Shown: piece by piece, positions 1 to 7,871 of the stretch
Layout: each line of letters begins with the position of its first letter
Position numbering within the stretch: position 1 is the first letter of the stretch
Assembly: GCF_024764835.1 (NCBI RefSeq)
Contig: NZ_JALIGE010000076.1
Span: 1,193,291 to 1,257,290, forward strand
Source: Scandinavium hiltneri
Lineage (GTDB): Bacteria > Pseudomonadota > Gammaproteobacteria > Enterobacterales > Enterobacteriaceae
Reading direction: 5' to 3'
DNA length: 64,000 nucleotides
Notes under the pieces: generated by a model
The model's database searches: none
What the model was told of the DNA's origin: nothing
What the model saw: the letters and a program-made list of their open reading frames with translations, nothing else
Translations under genes and position numbers: made by a program

Positions 1-1
1 C

Positions 2-175
2 GTGCTGATAAGCAAGGATACCGGTCGTCAGGAGTTCCAGGGACTTCGGGTCTACAAGGACGGCAATCTGATATCCACCCATCCGTGTTTCTCTGCGCTG
101 AAGCTTGATGCCAGTGGGTTGACCGATACCACCCACGCTGACAGCGACAAAGCAGGTGATTTCTTCACCAACTGA
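2..175 (+). CDS. C-terminal fragment of unknown island protein
   Basis: The open frame runs in from the window edge and stops with TGA at 173-175, leaving 57 readable residues (ending DKAGDFFTN). The visible part is hydrophilic with no membrane segment and no motif I recognise. A terminator-like hairpin follows directly, so this is the last gene of an upstream unit. The N-terminus is outside the window, so no function can be assigned. Confidence 0.55.
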   Translation: MLISKDTGRQEFQGLRVYKDGNLISTHPCFSALKLDASGLTDTTHADSDKAGDFFTN

Positions 176-177
176 CA

Positions 178-198
178 CCGGCATTTATGCCGTTTTTT
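178..198 (+). terminator. Rho-independent terminator after partial gene
   Basis: CGGCA-TTTA-TGCCG stem-loop followed by six T residues, three bases after the stop codon of the upstream fragment. Confidence 0.75.
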
Positions 199-228
199 CG
201 ACTACTCACGCAAATAAAGGAAAGGCAA

Positions 229-783
229 ATGACTGAACCGTCAATTACATCACTGAAAAACAAGCTGAACACATCCACATGGCATCTGGCGTTATTGTGC
301 ATCGCAACCTACGGCATTTATCCGCTGATGTGGCTGTATAAGCATCAGGACACCATCATGGCGGAGACCGGGCAACGTTTCTCTTCCCGCGTACTGCTTA
401 TCTGGATGGCCGTTTGCCTGGGGCTGTCATATATGATCCGACTCTCGTTCCCTGTTCAGGTGGATGAATACGGCTACAGCATGAGCCAGGCTGCTGAAGT
501 CATGACGATAATTGGCATGCTGCTGATGGTGGCCTTTGGCGTACTGACCGTCGTCTGGTCTTTCAAAGCCAGAACCGCCTTGCAACAGTATGCGCTGACG
601 CAGTTCCGCTTCGACCTGAAAATGAATGCAGCCTGGACATTCTTCTTTAACATTTACTACATCAACTACTGCATCAACGCGATGCCGGAGGCGATGGCAA
701 AGCACCAGATTATCCACGGTAAGCCACAGGCAGCTTCCGACGATACTCAAGCGACACAATCACAGCCTCCCTCAGGACAATAA
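229..783 (+). CDS. DUF4234-like inner-membrane protein
   Basis: A 184-residue protein with about four hydrophobic segments (roughly 17-38, 50-68, 85-115 and 130-155) and a polar, Gln/Ser-rich tail. The N-terminal stretch around TYGIYPLMWLYKH resembles the DUF4234 motif, in which a small membrane domain is followed by a charged helix. I chose the ATG at 229, which has AAAGGA eight bases upstream, over the in-frame ATG at 187, which lies inside the terminator of the preceding gene. It is followed by a strong hairpin and then by two small secreted-protein genes on the same strand. The role is unknown; membrane location is inferred from hydrophobicity. Confidence 0.6.
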   Translation: MTEPSITSLKNKLNTSTWHLALLCIATYGIYPLMWLYKHQDTIMAETGQRFSSRVLLIWMAVCLGLSYMIRLSFPVQVDEYGYSMSQAAEVMTIIGMLLMVAFGVLTVVWSFKARTALQQYALTQFRFDLKMNAAWTFFFNIYYINYCINAMPEAMAKHQIIHGKPQAASDDTQATQSQPPSGQ

Positions 784-792
784 CCTGTTATG

Positions 793-820
793 TCAGGGCG
801 GCAGTCTTCTGCCGCCCTGA
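793..820 (+). terminator. Perfect 12-bp hairpin after DUF4234 gene
   Basis: TCAGGGCGGCAG and its exact complement are separated by TCTT. The stem is strong but not followed by a T-run, so it may act as an attenuator or mRNA 3' stabiliser rather than an intrinsic terminator. Confidence 0.45.
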
Positions 821-853
821 CCAGTCCATCAATCATTCTCAGGACATTTTATC

Positions 854-1270
854 ATGCGTATAAAACCCGCATTTATCGCCCTCACACTGTCAGTTGTGAC
901 CTTTTCTTCTCAGGCAGCCTGGGTGTACCAGGGTGGCGGTTGTACCTACACCACCCCGGATAACGTAGGGCAAATCCGGATCACCACTCAGGGTAAGGTT
1001 GCCTTTATTTATATCCAAAAGACGTGTAGGGAAGCCGGATTCAAAACAGGGCAAACCAGCATTACATGGAATGGGACACAATACCCGGCAACACAAATCT
1101 GCAATGCGCAGCTTAGCCGCTATGCCATCACAATGGTTCCCACACAAACCAGCAACATGATGCTGCAGGACATGATTGACCACAGCAGCGTTATGTTTCA
1201 CATGAACCGAACAGACTACAAAGTGCCAACCAAAGGGCTCCGGCAGACCTGTCGTCCAATGTTCTATTAA
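854..1270 (+). CDS. Small predicted periplasmic protein
   Basis: A 138-residue product beginning with a clear Sec signal peptide (MRIKPAF, hydrophobic core, cleavage near SSQA-AW around residue 22). The mature part is about 116 residues with four cysteines (in GGCTY, KTCRE, QICNA and QTCRP), compatible with two disulfides in the oxidising periplasm. I do not recognise the family. It sits 33 bp before a second small secreted-protein gene on the same strand, and the two are probably co-transcribed. AGGACA precedes the ATG at good spacing. Confidence 0.55.
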   Translation: MRIKPAFIALTLSVVTFSSQAAWVYQGGGCTYTTPDNVGQIRITTQGKVAFIYIQKTCREAGFKTGQTSITWNGTQYPATQICNAQLSRYAITMVPTQTSNMMLQDMIDHSSVMFHMNRTDYKVPTKGLRQTCRPMFY

Positions 1271-1304
1271 TGCATTCCTCCTATACACTCTTAAGGACAA
1301 CCAA

Positions 1305-1628
1305 ATGAAGAAACTGGGCATGTTTATAATCGCCAGCCTGCTGTCAGCCCCGGCGCTGGCGCAGATTGATGCTGCAACTGTGCAGGCCGCTACCGAAACC
1401 GCACAAAAGACGTATGAAGCGGTAACCAGCAACGATGCCAGCGATGTTGACTGGTCCACTTATGAAGAAGTTCCAGGGATGAAAGACCCGGCGAATCCAG
1501 GTAAGAAGCTGCGTGTTTTGCAGTGGGGAGGCTATAACGCTAGCTATCACACCTATGACCGCGTGCGCGTGCTGGTGAGTTATGCCGGATCCCCGGTCGG
1601 GGCCGAAGTGCTGTACATGGGCCGGTAA
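1305..1628 (+). CDS. Small predicted secreted protein
   Basis: A 107-residue product with a typical signal peptide (MKKLGMF, hydrophobic core, cleavage near ALA-QI about residue 19). An acidic Ala/Thr-rich stretch follows, then a compact C-terminal part ending EVLYMGR. There are no cysteines in the mature part and no recognised domain. AAGGAC lies just upstream of the ATG. Its close spacing to the preceding secreted protein suggests one transcript; the function is unknown. Confidence 0.55.
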   Translation: MKKLGMFIIASLLSAPALAQIDAATVQAATETAQKTYEAVTSNDASDVDWSTYEEVPGMKDPANPGKKLRVLQWGGYNASYHTYDRVRVLVSYAGSPVGAEVLYMGR

Positions 1629-1643
1629 CGAAGGACTGCCTTT

Positions 1644-1671
1644 GTTGGCTGGTTCGTTATCACCAGCCAAC
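1644..1671. terminator. 10-bp hairpin between convergent genes
   Basis: GTTGGCTGGT pairs with ACCAGCCAAC across an 8-base loop, 16 bp past the stop at 1628 and facing the convergent minus-strand genes. There is no long T-run on either side. Confidence 0.4.
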
Positions 1672-1729
1672 TATTAAGCTTCACGCCGGTTATCTTGTCC
1701 GTTAAGTGCTGTAAGTTCAGCCGAAATAG

Positions 1730-1966
1730 TTAATAAAACACTGTGATGTTGGTTCCGCGCTTGCCATATTTCGAGCACTTAACCCGAATCTTTAGATCTT
1801 CCAGAGTTATCCCCATTGCAATATACCGTCTAAGAGCGTTTAAGTTGAGGTGCGCGGGTTTACGGCAATAAAATCCGAAAGCGCAATGCACCAGCCTCTC
1901 CGAGCCGTTCTTTAACCAGTCGTCAATAATAGTCGTCACGGCAAACGCCAGCATTAAACGCTTCAT
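1730..1966 (-). CDS. Hypothetical 78-residue basic protein
   Basis: The frame begins MKRLMLAFAV and ends CSKYGKRGTNITVFY. A cysteine pair region (HCAFGFYCRKP) and a later Cys (KCSKYGKRG) give it a zinc-ribbon-like look, but the spacing is incomplete, so metal binding is only a guess. AGGAAA lies 10 bases upstream of the ATG, which supports translation. It lies downstream of the DUF2786 gene on the same strand. It could be a decayed remnant; I do not recognise the family with certainty. Confidence 0.35.
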   Translation of the reverse strand: MKRLMLAFAVTTIIDDWLKNGSERLVHCAFGFYCRKPAHLNLNALRRYIAMGITLEDLKIRVKCSKYGKRGTNITVFY

Positions 1967-2019
1967 TTTTGAGTGTTTCCTGGTTGATAAATATGGGAAG
2001 GTGTTATTTCCATTTCGGG

Positions 2020-3384
2020 CTACTGGGGCGTATTCATTTCAAGATACTGCCCCAGTTCCTGCGGGTTCCGAAAGCAGATGTATGTAATTTTCTTGCCAAA
2101 ATAACGGGTAAGTCCGCCGAAAACGTCAACGCTGATCTCGTCGCCATTTTCCAGTTTGTACATCCCGTTGCCTTCCGACGCTACTACCCTGAATCTAGTA
2201 GGATTCTTTCCGTAGCTGACCTCTGTCGGACTCAGAAAGAAGAATATTTGTGCTTTGTAATTGATATTTTTTCCCTGACGCTGCTGCGACCCCTCAACCA
2301 GGCATCTCCGGTGATCCCGACTGGTAGCCGAATATTCGTAAACGTTTATTGGATCAGGACGGGACGGCGCCACGGGGTGTACTGGTGTGACAGGTTGTTC
2401 GGTTTGTACCGTAACAGGTGGAATATACCGAGCTGCTGCAGCGCGTTCTTTTTCAAGAGAAGCCTGGTATTTATTGTACAACTTCATGGCGGCACGTTTG
2501 GCATGCTTCATTGTTCCGTAACAGGTGTATGTATGGCCTTCTCCTGAAAAATTTGAAATCACCGCGTCGCTTGATACAGTGATGGTATCGCCATTCAGCA
2601 GGCGATAAATTGCGGGGGAAATCTTTTCAGTGATCTGTAACGCGGTGTTCCCGTCGATACTCACACTGTTGTTACTGCCGAACTGCAACTGACGAATATC
2701 CTTCAAATTGGTATCGTAAATGTCGTTTGAAACACAGTACCGCATACTCTGGCTTTTGAGTGAATACCCTGGAACGACAATGGGGTCGGATTTTGATACC
2801 TCGGCTGGCACCATCGTCTGTGAAGTAGGGCTCTTATTAGGCGCTGACGTCTGATTTTCGTTGCGGGTATTACCCCAGGCTAAAAAAATGATGAATGCCG
2901 CAGCACCCAGCACACCCAGAGTGTTTTTCTCTTCTGCAAGTCGCTCAAAGAGGCTCCTTTGCGGGGGAGGTGTGGCTCCAGCCTTCTGTTTTTCTTCAGC
3001 ATTACGCTGGCTTTCAGCTTCCTGGGTCTGGCGCTGCTCACGGGCTTTTTGCTCAGCTTGTTGACGGAAAAATTCTTCCTCCCGGCTTTTCTTATTCTCA
3101 GCCTCGTATCGGGCATTTTTTTCTTCAGCGGACTGTCGGGCGCGACGTTCATTTTCCGCTTGCTGTCGAGCGGCTTCAGCTTCACGGCGGTAACGTTCAG
3201 TTTCAGCTGTGCTGGATGATGAAGGGCTGGCTTTGCCGTAAACATCCTCCATTGTCAGGCCGTAAGCCGCCATGTAGCGGCGGGCACGATTGAATGCGTT
3301 TGAGGATTCACCTTCACTGGAAGACTGGGCGGCCAGAGCCATTAGCTTACGGATTTTGTCTATTTGTTTTATTTTGTCGTTCAT
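2020..3384 (-). CDS. DUF2786 protein with coiled coil and membrane segment
   Basis: A 454-residue product. Residues 1-50 are a DUF2786 domain (MNDKIKQIDKIRKLMALAA, then a helix ending AAYGLTMEDV). Residues about 60-150 are a very polar Arg/Glu/Gln-rich helix, almost certainly a coiled coil, then Pro-rich sequence. One hydrophobic segment follows (about 163-177, LGVLGAAAFIIFLAW). The remaining ~275 residues are soluble and contain two similar repeats of about 65 residues, each with a YCVS/RRC cysteine near its start and a DGNTAL/ENGDEISVD-type strand later. I preferred the ATG at 3384 over the one at 3486 because the DUF2786 homology starts there. Function unknown. Confidence 0.65.
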   Translation of the reverse strand: MNDKIKQIDKIRKLMALAAQSSSEGESSNAFNRARRYMAAYGLTMEDVYGKASPSSSSTAETERYRREAEAARQQAENERRARQSAEEKNARYEAENKKSREEEFFRQQAEQKAREQRQTQEAESQRNAEEKQKAGATPPPQRSLFERLAEEKNTLGVLGAAAFIIFLAWGNTRNENQTSAPNKSPTSQTMVPAEVSKSDPIVVPGYSLKSQSMRYCVSNDIYDTNLKDIRQLQFGSNNSVSIDGNTALQITEKISPAIYRLLNGDTITVSSDAVISNFSGEGHTYTCYGTMKHAKRAAMKLYNKYQASLEKERAAAARYIPPVTVQTEQPVTPVHPVAPSRPDPINVYEYSATSRDHRRCLVEGSQQRQGKNINYKAQIFFFLSPTEVSYGKNPTRFRVVASEGNGMYKLENGDEISVDVFGGLTRYFGKKITYICFRNPQELGQYLEMNTPQ

Positions 3385-3931
3385 TACATGTTCTTCAACA
3401 GACGGGTATCCGTGCGCCTGAGGGCCTGAGGTTAGGATGAAAAAAATATATACTTTTTGGGTTAAGTCAGTATTGATTTTAAGCAATAGGCCAAAGAAAG
3501 TCTTGGGGTGGAATCAAAGGAGAGGGATTTTGGGGCAGAGTCACGAAATTCCGCTTCACGCCCTGAGCGGTCAGAGCACGTAGTTTCTCTCCTCGGGCTG
3601 TCTTAATGAACATTGACTTTCTACCATTAGTGGACGATTTACTCAAGCCGGAGTGCGAATCCCGGAAAGAAGTTGCAGTATTGCTTTGAATGGCATGTTC
3701 CTACGCTCTTATTACGATGCTGACAAACGCTCTGACCTTGGCTGGTGCTAACAAAAACTAAATGAAACGATAACATCAATTGTTCAGGCGGTTCCTCGCC
3801 TGTAATTTCTGACTACCCAGCATTCCAGTTTTTTTCAGCCCCATATCACCTTACTGACACACAGCCGGATTTCTCTTCGCAGGGAAGTCCGGCTTTCTTT
3901 TATGTCCGCTAATTAATCATCAGGAGAATCA
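3385..3931. other. Intergenic stretch without convincing gene
   Basis: About 550 bp between the divergent DUF2786 and EcsC genes. No open frame here has coding character. It must hold both promoters, and the only structure I can support is the hairpin at 3863-3900. Confidence 0.5.
3863..3900 (+). terminator. Terminator-like hairpin before ecsC-family gene
   Basis: AGCCGGA (3863-3869) pairs with TCCGGCT (3888-3894), with extra pairing inside the loop and TTCTTTT after the stem. It lies 38 bp upstream of the EcsC start, so it either ends upstream transcription or attenuates entry into the island operon. Confidence 0.55.
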
Positions 3932-4648
3932 ATGAATCACGACGACGCATTTGAAGAAGACATGGAATTTGAACATGACCCGCACAATGGCGAGGAAGAG
4001 AATGTTATCGGTGACCTCCCGCCGCCGGGTGGTCTGGGGTCGGTGATGGGCTGGCTCTATGATAAAGCGGTGAGCGGTATCGCGGGAATTGAATCGGCCG
4101 AAACACTGGCAGAGCGCTATCTGGAGGATGCAAATGGCGATGTACGGCTGGCCGCCCGCAACATGGTGCACTGGGAGAGCATCAAGGCAGGCAGCAGTGG
4201 GTTTCTGTCCGGTATCGGGGGCGTGGTGGCGCTGCCATTTACGCTACCGCTGAACGTCACCAGCGTGTTGTTTCTGCAGACGCGTCTGATTGCCGCACTC
4301 GCCTGCCTGGGCGGACACCGTCTTGCTGATGAACGCATCCGGGCGTTAGCGGGATTGTGCCTGTGCGGTAATGCTGCTCGTGCCCTGTTGCATGACGTGA
4401 CCATGAAAGCCGTAGCGCGCTGGAGCCGGACTTTCACTGAGCAGATTATTCAGAAGACGCTGATTCTGATGGCTGCCCGTGCCGGGGTGAGCGCCGGTGG
4501 ACAGTTTGTCCGTCTGGTTCCCCTGGCAGGCGGTGTGGTCAGCGGGGCGGTGGATGTGACCACCACCCGCACCGTCGGGCGCATTGCCTGCAATACCTTC
4601 CTCAGACCACTACCCGGCCTGGGCAGCACCACGCAGGAGAACTCATGA
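3932..4648 (+). CDS. EcsC family protein
   Basis: A 238-residue protein with an acidic N-terminal tail (first ~30 residues rich in Asp/Glu) followed by an EcsC-type domain. That domain has Gly-rich amphipathic helices (SSGFLSGIGGVVALPFTLPLN near 92-112) and a C-terminal Gly-rich stretch (VPLAGGVVSGAVD). EcsC domains are membrane-associated proteins of poorly known role, often found near toxin or defence genes in islands. The gene starts the large plus-strand island operon. Its TGA overlaps the ATG of the next gene. Confidence 0.7.
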   Translation: MNHDDAFEEDMEFEHDPHNGEEENVIGDLPPPGGLGSVMGWLYDKAVSGIAGIESAETLAERYLEDANGDVRLAARNMVHWESIKAGSSGFLSGIGGVVALPFTLPLNVTSVLFLQTRLIAALACLGGHRLADERIRALAGLCLCGNAARALLHDVTMKAVARWSRTFTEQIIQKTLILMAARAGVSAGGQFVRLVPLAGGVVSGAVDVTTTRTVGRIACNTFLRPLPGLGSTTQENS

Positions 4649-4899
4649 TGCACCAGAATATGCCCAACGGGCTGTTACCGGCAGGTACGTTCACCCGCGC
4701 TCAGGCTGACGCCGTTGCCGCGATGTACACCAACGTTGCCATTGAAGATGACCAGGGTACGCATTTTCGTCTTGTTATCCGCAACAGCGAAGGCATGCTG
4801 CTCTGGCGTGACTGGAACTTTGCTCCCGAAGCCGGAGCGATGCTCAACCGCTACATCGCCAGCGATGGCATCCGGGTTATTCCGGTGGACAACAGTTAG
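4645..4899 (+). CDS. DUF905 family protein (YkfF-like)
   Basis: An 84-residue protein matching the DUF905/YkfF pattern: an N-terminal FTRAQADAVAAMY helix, a central HFRLVIRNSEG strand pair and a LLWRDWNF motif. It overlaps the EcsC stop by four bases (ATGA), indicating translational coupling. A second in-frame ATG at 4648 is equally possible. This family is found only in CP4-like islands beside DUF932 genes; its function is unknown. Confidence 0.7.
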   Translation: MMHQNMPNGLLPAGTFTRAQADAVAAMYTNVAIEDDQGTHFRLVIRNSEGMLLWRDWNFAPEAGAMLNRYIASDGIRVIPVDNS

Positions 4900-5052
4900 T
4901 CTCCACGCATATCACCACCAGCAGCCCCCTCTTCGGCAACACATTTTCTGCTTCTCTCCATCAACACCACATTCATCGCAACAGGCCACACCCTCTTACC
5001 GGGAGCGTGGCCTGTCTGCGTTTATGCCGTTCACCACACAGGAGTTTTCATT

Positions 5053-5871
5053 ATGCGATTAGCCAGCCGCTTTGGCCGGATTAACCAGATTCGTCGCGAC
5101 CGTCCGCTGACCCACGACGAACTGATGACCCACGTCCCCAGCATATTTGGCAGTGACAAACACGAGTCTCGCTCAGCGCGCTACACCCACATCCCGACTA
5201 TCACCCTGCTGGAGAACCTCAGACGGGAAGGCTTCGAGCCGTTCTTTGCCTGCCAGACCCGCGTCAGGGACCAGAGTCGCCGGGAGCACACTAAGCACAT
5301 GGTGCGCCTGCGCCGTACCGGACAGATAGCCGACAGGCAGGTGCCGGAAATCATTCTGCTCAACAGCCATGACGGCTCCAGCTCATACCAGATGCTGCCA
5401 GGGCTCTTCCGGGCCGTCTGCGCGAACGGACTTGTCTGTGGTCACTCGTTTGGCGAAGTGCGCGTCCCGCATCGGGGGAATGTGGTGGAAAACGTTATTG
5501 AGGGGGCGTATGAGGTGCTTGAGGTCTTTGACCGGGTGGAAGAGAAGCGTGACGCCATGCAGACACTGCTGTTGCCTCCCCCGGCACAACAGGCACTGGC
5601 GAAAGCGGCCCTGACGTACCGTTTTGGCGAAGAGCACCAGCCGGTCACTGAATCCCAGGTGCTCTCCCCACGTCGCTGGCAGGATGAAAGCAGCGACCTG
5701 TGGACCGTCTACAACCGGCTGCAGGAGAATCTGAGCAAAGGGGGCCTCAGCGGTCGCTCAGTCCAGGGGAAGCGCAGTCGTACCCGTGCCGTCAACGGTA
5801 TCGACGGTGATATCAAACTCAATCGTGCATTGTGGGTGATGGCGGAAGAGCTGCAGCAGGCACTGAGCTGA
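5053..5871 (+). CDS. DUF932 family protein, YfjQ/YafZ-like
   Basis: A 272-residue DUF932 protein, full length for the YfjQ/YafZ group. Typical segments are visible: RFGRINQIRRDRPLTHDEL at the start, the ARYTHIPTITLLENLRREGFEPF core, and a C-terminal SLxL-like region ending ALWVMAEELQQAL. Relatives in plasmids and islands are sometimes annotated as phage/plasmid-like proteins; the biochemical role is not known. The start at 5053 has CAGGAG upstream. It is followed by a 350-bp gap, so the antirestriction gene downstream may have its own promoter. Confidence 0.85.
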   Translation: MRLASRFGRINQIRRDRPLTHDELMTHVPSIFGSDKHESRSARYTHIPTITLLENLRREGFEPFFACQTRVRDQSRREHTKHMVRLRRTGQIADRQVPEIILLNSHDGSSSYQMLPGLFRAVCANGLVCGHSFGEVRVPHRGNVVENVIEGAYEVLEVFDRVEEKRDAMQTLLLPPPAQQALAKAALTYRFGEEHQPVTESQVLSPRRWQDESSDLWTVYNRLQENLSKGGLSGRSVQGKRSRTRAVNGIDGDIKLNRALWVMAEELQQALS

Positions 5872-6219
5872 AAAATGCCCCGACTTTGCCGTCATAAGTA
5901 CGGGGGACAAAGCGGGGGGAATCTGATGACTAAAAGCACCGATCTGAGGCCGGTTGCAGGAAATATACCGTAGTCACCGCTGGCATGACCAGAGCACCGG
6001 CACGGGGAACGTCTCAAACGCAGCCGGGTGTGACGCGTATCCGGTTTCATCACCCCTTGTCGCTATGAGGTTATGGGCTTTCAGCCCTTACATTTGTACA
6101 CCGACGTCCTGACCGGAAGCACTCAGAGTAGCGAAACGCTGCCGCTTCACCCGTTTACTTTCCCTTCTTATCCACTCACGGGCAACGCACGCCCATAGCG
6201 TCTATTACGGAGAATCACC
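5872..6219. other. 350-bp intergenic region in island operon
   Basis: No frame here has coding character (the longest, from an ATG at 5874, would give 32 residues). The region is GC-balanced and could hold a promoter or structured RNA for klcA and following genes, but I see no definite element. Confidence 0.4.
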
Positions 6220-6693
6220 ATGACCGACAACCTGTTACCCCTGTTCACCTCTGCCGAAACCGTTCCGGTTGCAGACCCGAACCATATTACCGCCAACCCC
6301 GTAGCGGATGAGGATCGCATCCGCTTCTGGCCGCAGCACTTTGGCACTATCCCACAATGGCTCATCCTGGAGCCGCACATCTTTGCCTGGATGGACCGTC
6401 TGTGTGGCGACTACAGCGGCGGTGTCTGGAGCCTTTACACCCTGAGTAACGGTGGCGCTTTTATCGCCCCCGAGGACGAGAGCAACGCGCAGCGCTGGTC
6501 ACTGTTCAGTGAGATGAACGGTAACGGGGCTGAACTCAGCAGTGAGGCGGCGGGTATCGCCGTGTGCCTGATGGCGTACAGCCACCACGCCTGTCGCACT
6601 GAATGCGATGCGATGACGGCGCATTACTACAGACTGCGCGATTACGCACTGGAGCACGCCGAATGTCACGGCATTATGCGGCTGATTGACTGA
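6220..6693 (+). CDS. Antirestriction protein, KlcA/ArdB family
   Basis: A 157-residue protein of the KlcA/ArdB family (YafX/YfjX in E. coli islands). Family segments include RIRFWPQHFGTIPQWLILEPHIF near 33-56, the GGVWSLYTLSNGGAF strand pair, and the C-terminal YYRLRDYALEHAECHGIMRLID. ArdB/KlcA proteins relieve restriction by type I systems in vivo, which helps a transferred element survive. GGAG lies eight bases before the ATG. The following radC-like gene begins 10 bp after its stop. Confidence 0.85.
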   Translation: MTDNLLPLFTSAETVPVADPNHITANPVADEDRIRFWPQHFGTIPQWLILEPHIFAWMDRLCGDYSGGVWSLYTLSNGGAFIAPEDESNAQRWSLFSEMNGNGAELSSEAAGIAVCLMAYSHHACRTECDAMTAHYYRLRDYALEHAECHGIMRLID

Positions 6694-6703
6694 GGGCCAG
6701 ACC

Positions 6704-7228
6704 ATGACAACGTACTCATCGCCTTCCTCCACTCAGCCCGATTTATTCCCGCTCTTACCTGAAACACTTCCGCCTTCCACACTGTCACCTTACGCGCAAC
6801 AGACCATCCGCCGTGCTATCAGCCTGCTGGAGAAACAACTGCGTGAACCTGGGGTACCGTTTCTCTCCACCAGTACCACCCGCGACTGGCTGCGTCTGCA
6901 TCTGGCCGGTCAGGAGCGCGAGGTGTTTATGGCGCTGTATCTCGACAATCAGCATCGCCTTATCGCTCACGAAACCCTGTTCAGCGGCACTGTCAACAAT
7001 GTCGGCGTGCATCCCCGCGAGGCGGTGAAATCCGCCCTGAAGCACAATGCCGCAGCGGTCGTGTTCGCCCACAATCATCCCAGTGGGCACCCTGAGCCCA
7101 GCCAGGCAGACCGCAGGATAACGACACGGCTACAGCAGGCGCTGGCGCTGGTTGACGTCCGTGTGCTGGACCATTTCGTCATCGGCGGAACGGAGATGGT
7201 TTCGTTCAGTGAGCGGGGCTGGTTATGA
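6704..7228 (+). CDS. RadC-like JAB/MPN-domain protein (YeeS/YkfG type)
   Basis: A 174-residue protein of the short RadC family (YkfG/YeeS/YfjY). The C-terminal JAMM/MPN metal motif is intact: FAHNHPSGHPEPSQAD, with the two His and the Asp expected to bind zinc, preceded by VGVHPREAVKSAL. Despite the name, these proteins have no demonstrated repair role; some may be deubiquitinase-fold peptidases. I chose the ATG at 6704 (MTTYSSPS) over 6686, which lies in the end of klcA. The TGA overlaps the next ATG (ATGA). Confidence 0.85.
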   Translation: MTTYSSPSSTQPDLFPLLPETLPPSTLSPYAQQTIRRAISLLEKQLREPGVPFLSTSTTRDWLRLHLAGQEREVFMALYLDNQHRLIAHETLFSGTVNNVGVHPREAVKSALKHNAAAVVFAHNHPSGHPEPSQADRRITTRLQQALALVDVRVLDHFVIGGTEMVSFSERGWL

Positions 7229-7446
7229 ACATCATCAGCAAACGTCAGGCGATGGCGATATACCGCCAGCATCCGGGCTCCCGGTTGTTTCGCTTCTGCA
7301 CCGGCAAATACGCCTGGTCCGGCAGTATCTGCCACTACGCCGGTCGGGAGGTGCAGGACATCAGCGGGGTACTGGCTGTGTTCGCCGGGCGCCGACAGGA
7401 CCGCAATGGCCCGTATGTCGTCCTGCGCAGCGTCACGCTCAATTAA
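7225..7446 (+). CDS. DUF987 family protein (YeeT/YkfH)
   Basis: A 73-residue protein beginning MNIISKRQAMAIYRQHPGS, the hallmark of DUF987 (YeeT, YkfH). It always sits between radC-like and cbeA-like genes in CP4 islands, as here. It overlaps the radC-like gene by four bases. The function is unknown; the small basic domain with GKYAWSGSICHY suggests nucleic-acid or protein binding only by speculation. Confidence 0.85.
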   Translation: MNIISKRQAMAIYRQHPGSRLFRFCTGKYAWSGSICHYAGREVQDISGVLAVFAGRRQDRNGPYVVLRSVTLN

Positions 7447-7476
7447 TTTCACATCGTAACTTTTAAGGAGGGCTTC

Positions 7477-7827
7477 ATGTCAGGTAACAACACTACCGAT
7501 ATCCCTGTTCCCGAATGGGGACTGAAGCGTGATATCACCCCACGGCTCGGCGCTCGCCTGGTGCAGGAAGGTCACCGGCTGCACTATCTGGCCGACCGTG
7601 CCAGTATCACCGGTCAGTTTAGCGAGGCTGAAGCCCGCCAGCTTGACCAGGCGTTCCCGTTAATACTCAAACAGCTTGAGTTAATGCTGGTCTCCGGTGA
7701 ACTCAACCCGCGCCATCAGCACTGCGTGACCCTGTACCACAATGGTCTGACCTGTGAAGCCGATACGCTCGGCAGCTGCGGCTATGTCTGTCTTGCCATC
7801 TATCCTGGTCAGCCCATCACGCACTAA
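7477..7827 (+). CDS. cbeA: Type IV antitoxin CbeA (YeeU/YafW family)
   Basis: A 116-residue protein with the YeeU/YafW/YfjZ signature: PEWGLKRDITPRLGARLVQEGHRLHYLADRA, then LNPRHQHCVTLYHNGLTCEADTLGSCGYVCLAIY. CbeA antagonises the paired CbtA toxin without binding it, by stabilising MreB and FtsZ polymers (established for E. coli YeeU). AAGGAGGG lies just upstream of the ATG, a strong ribosome site that fits high antitoxin expression. The toxin gene follows after 44 bp. Confidence 0.9.
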   Translation: MSGNNTTDIPVPEWGLKRDITPRLGARLVQEGHRLHYLADRASITGQFSEAEARQLDQAFPLILKQLELMLVSGELNPRHQHCVTLYHNGLTCEADTLGSCGYVCLAIYPGQPITH

Positions 7828-7871
7828 GATTTACCCGCCACTCCCGGCTATTCCCCCACAGAGAACACAGT

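Noticed and set aside
890..1459. 189-residue minus-strand frame over the two secreted-protein genes
   Set aside because: The plus-strand frames have signal peptides and ribosome sites; this one spans both and their spacer, with no start signal.
1969..2547. 192-residue plus-strand frame in the DUF2786 gene
   Set aside because: Overlaps the end of the DUF2786 gene on the other strand and lacks a coding pattern.
5874..5972. 32-codon frame after the DUF932 gene
   Set aside because: Short, no ribosome site, no recognisable pattern.
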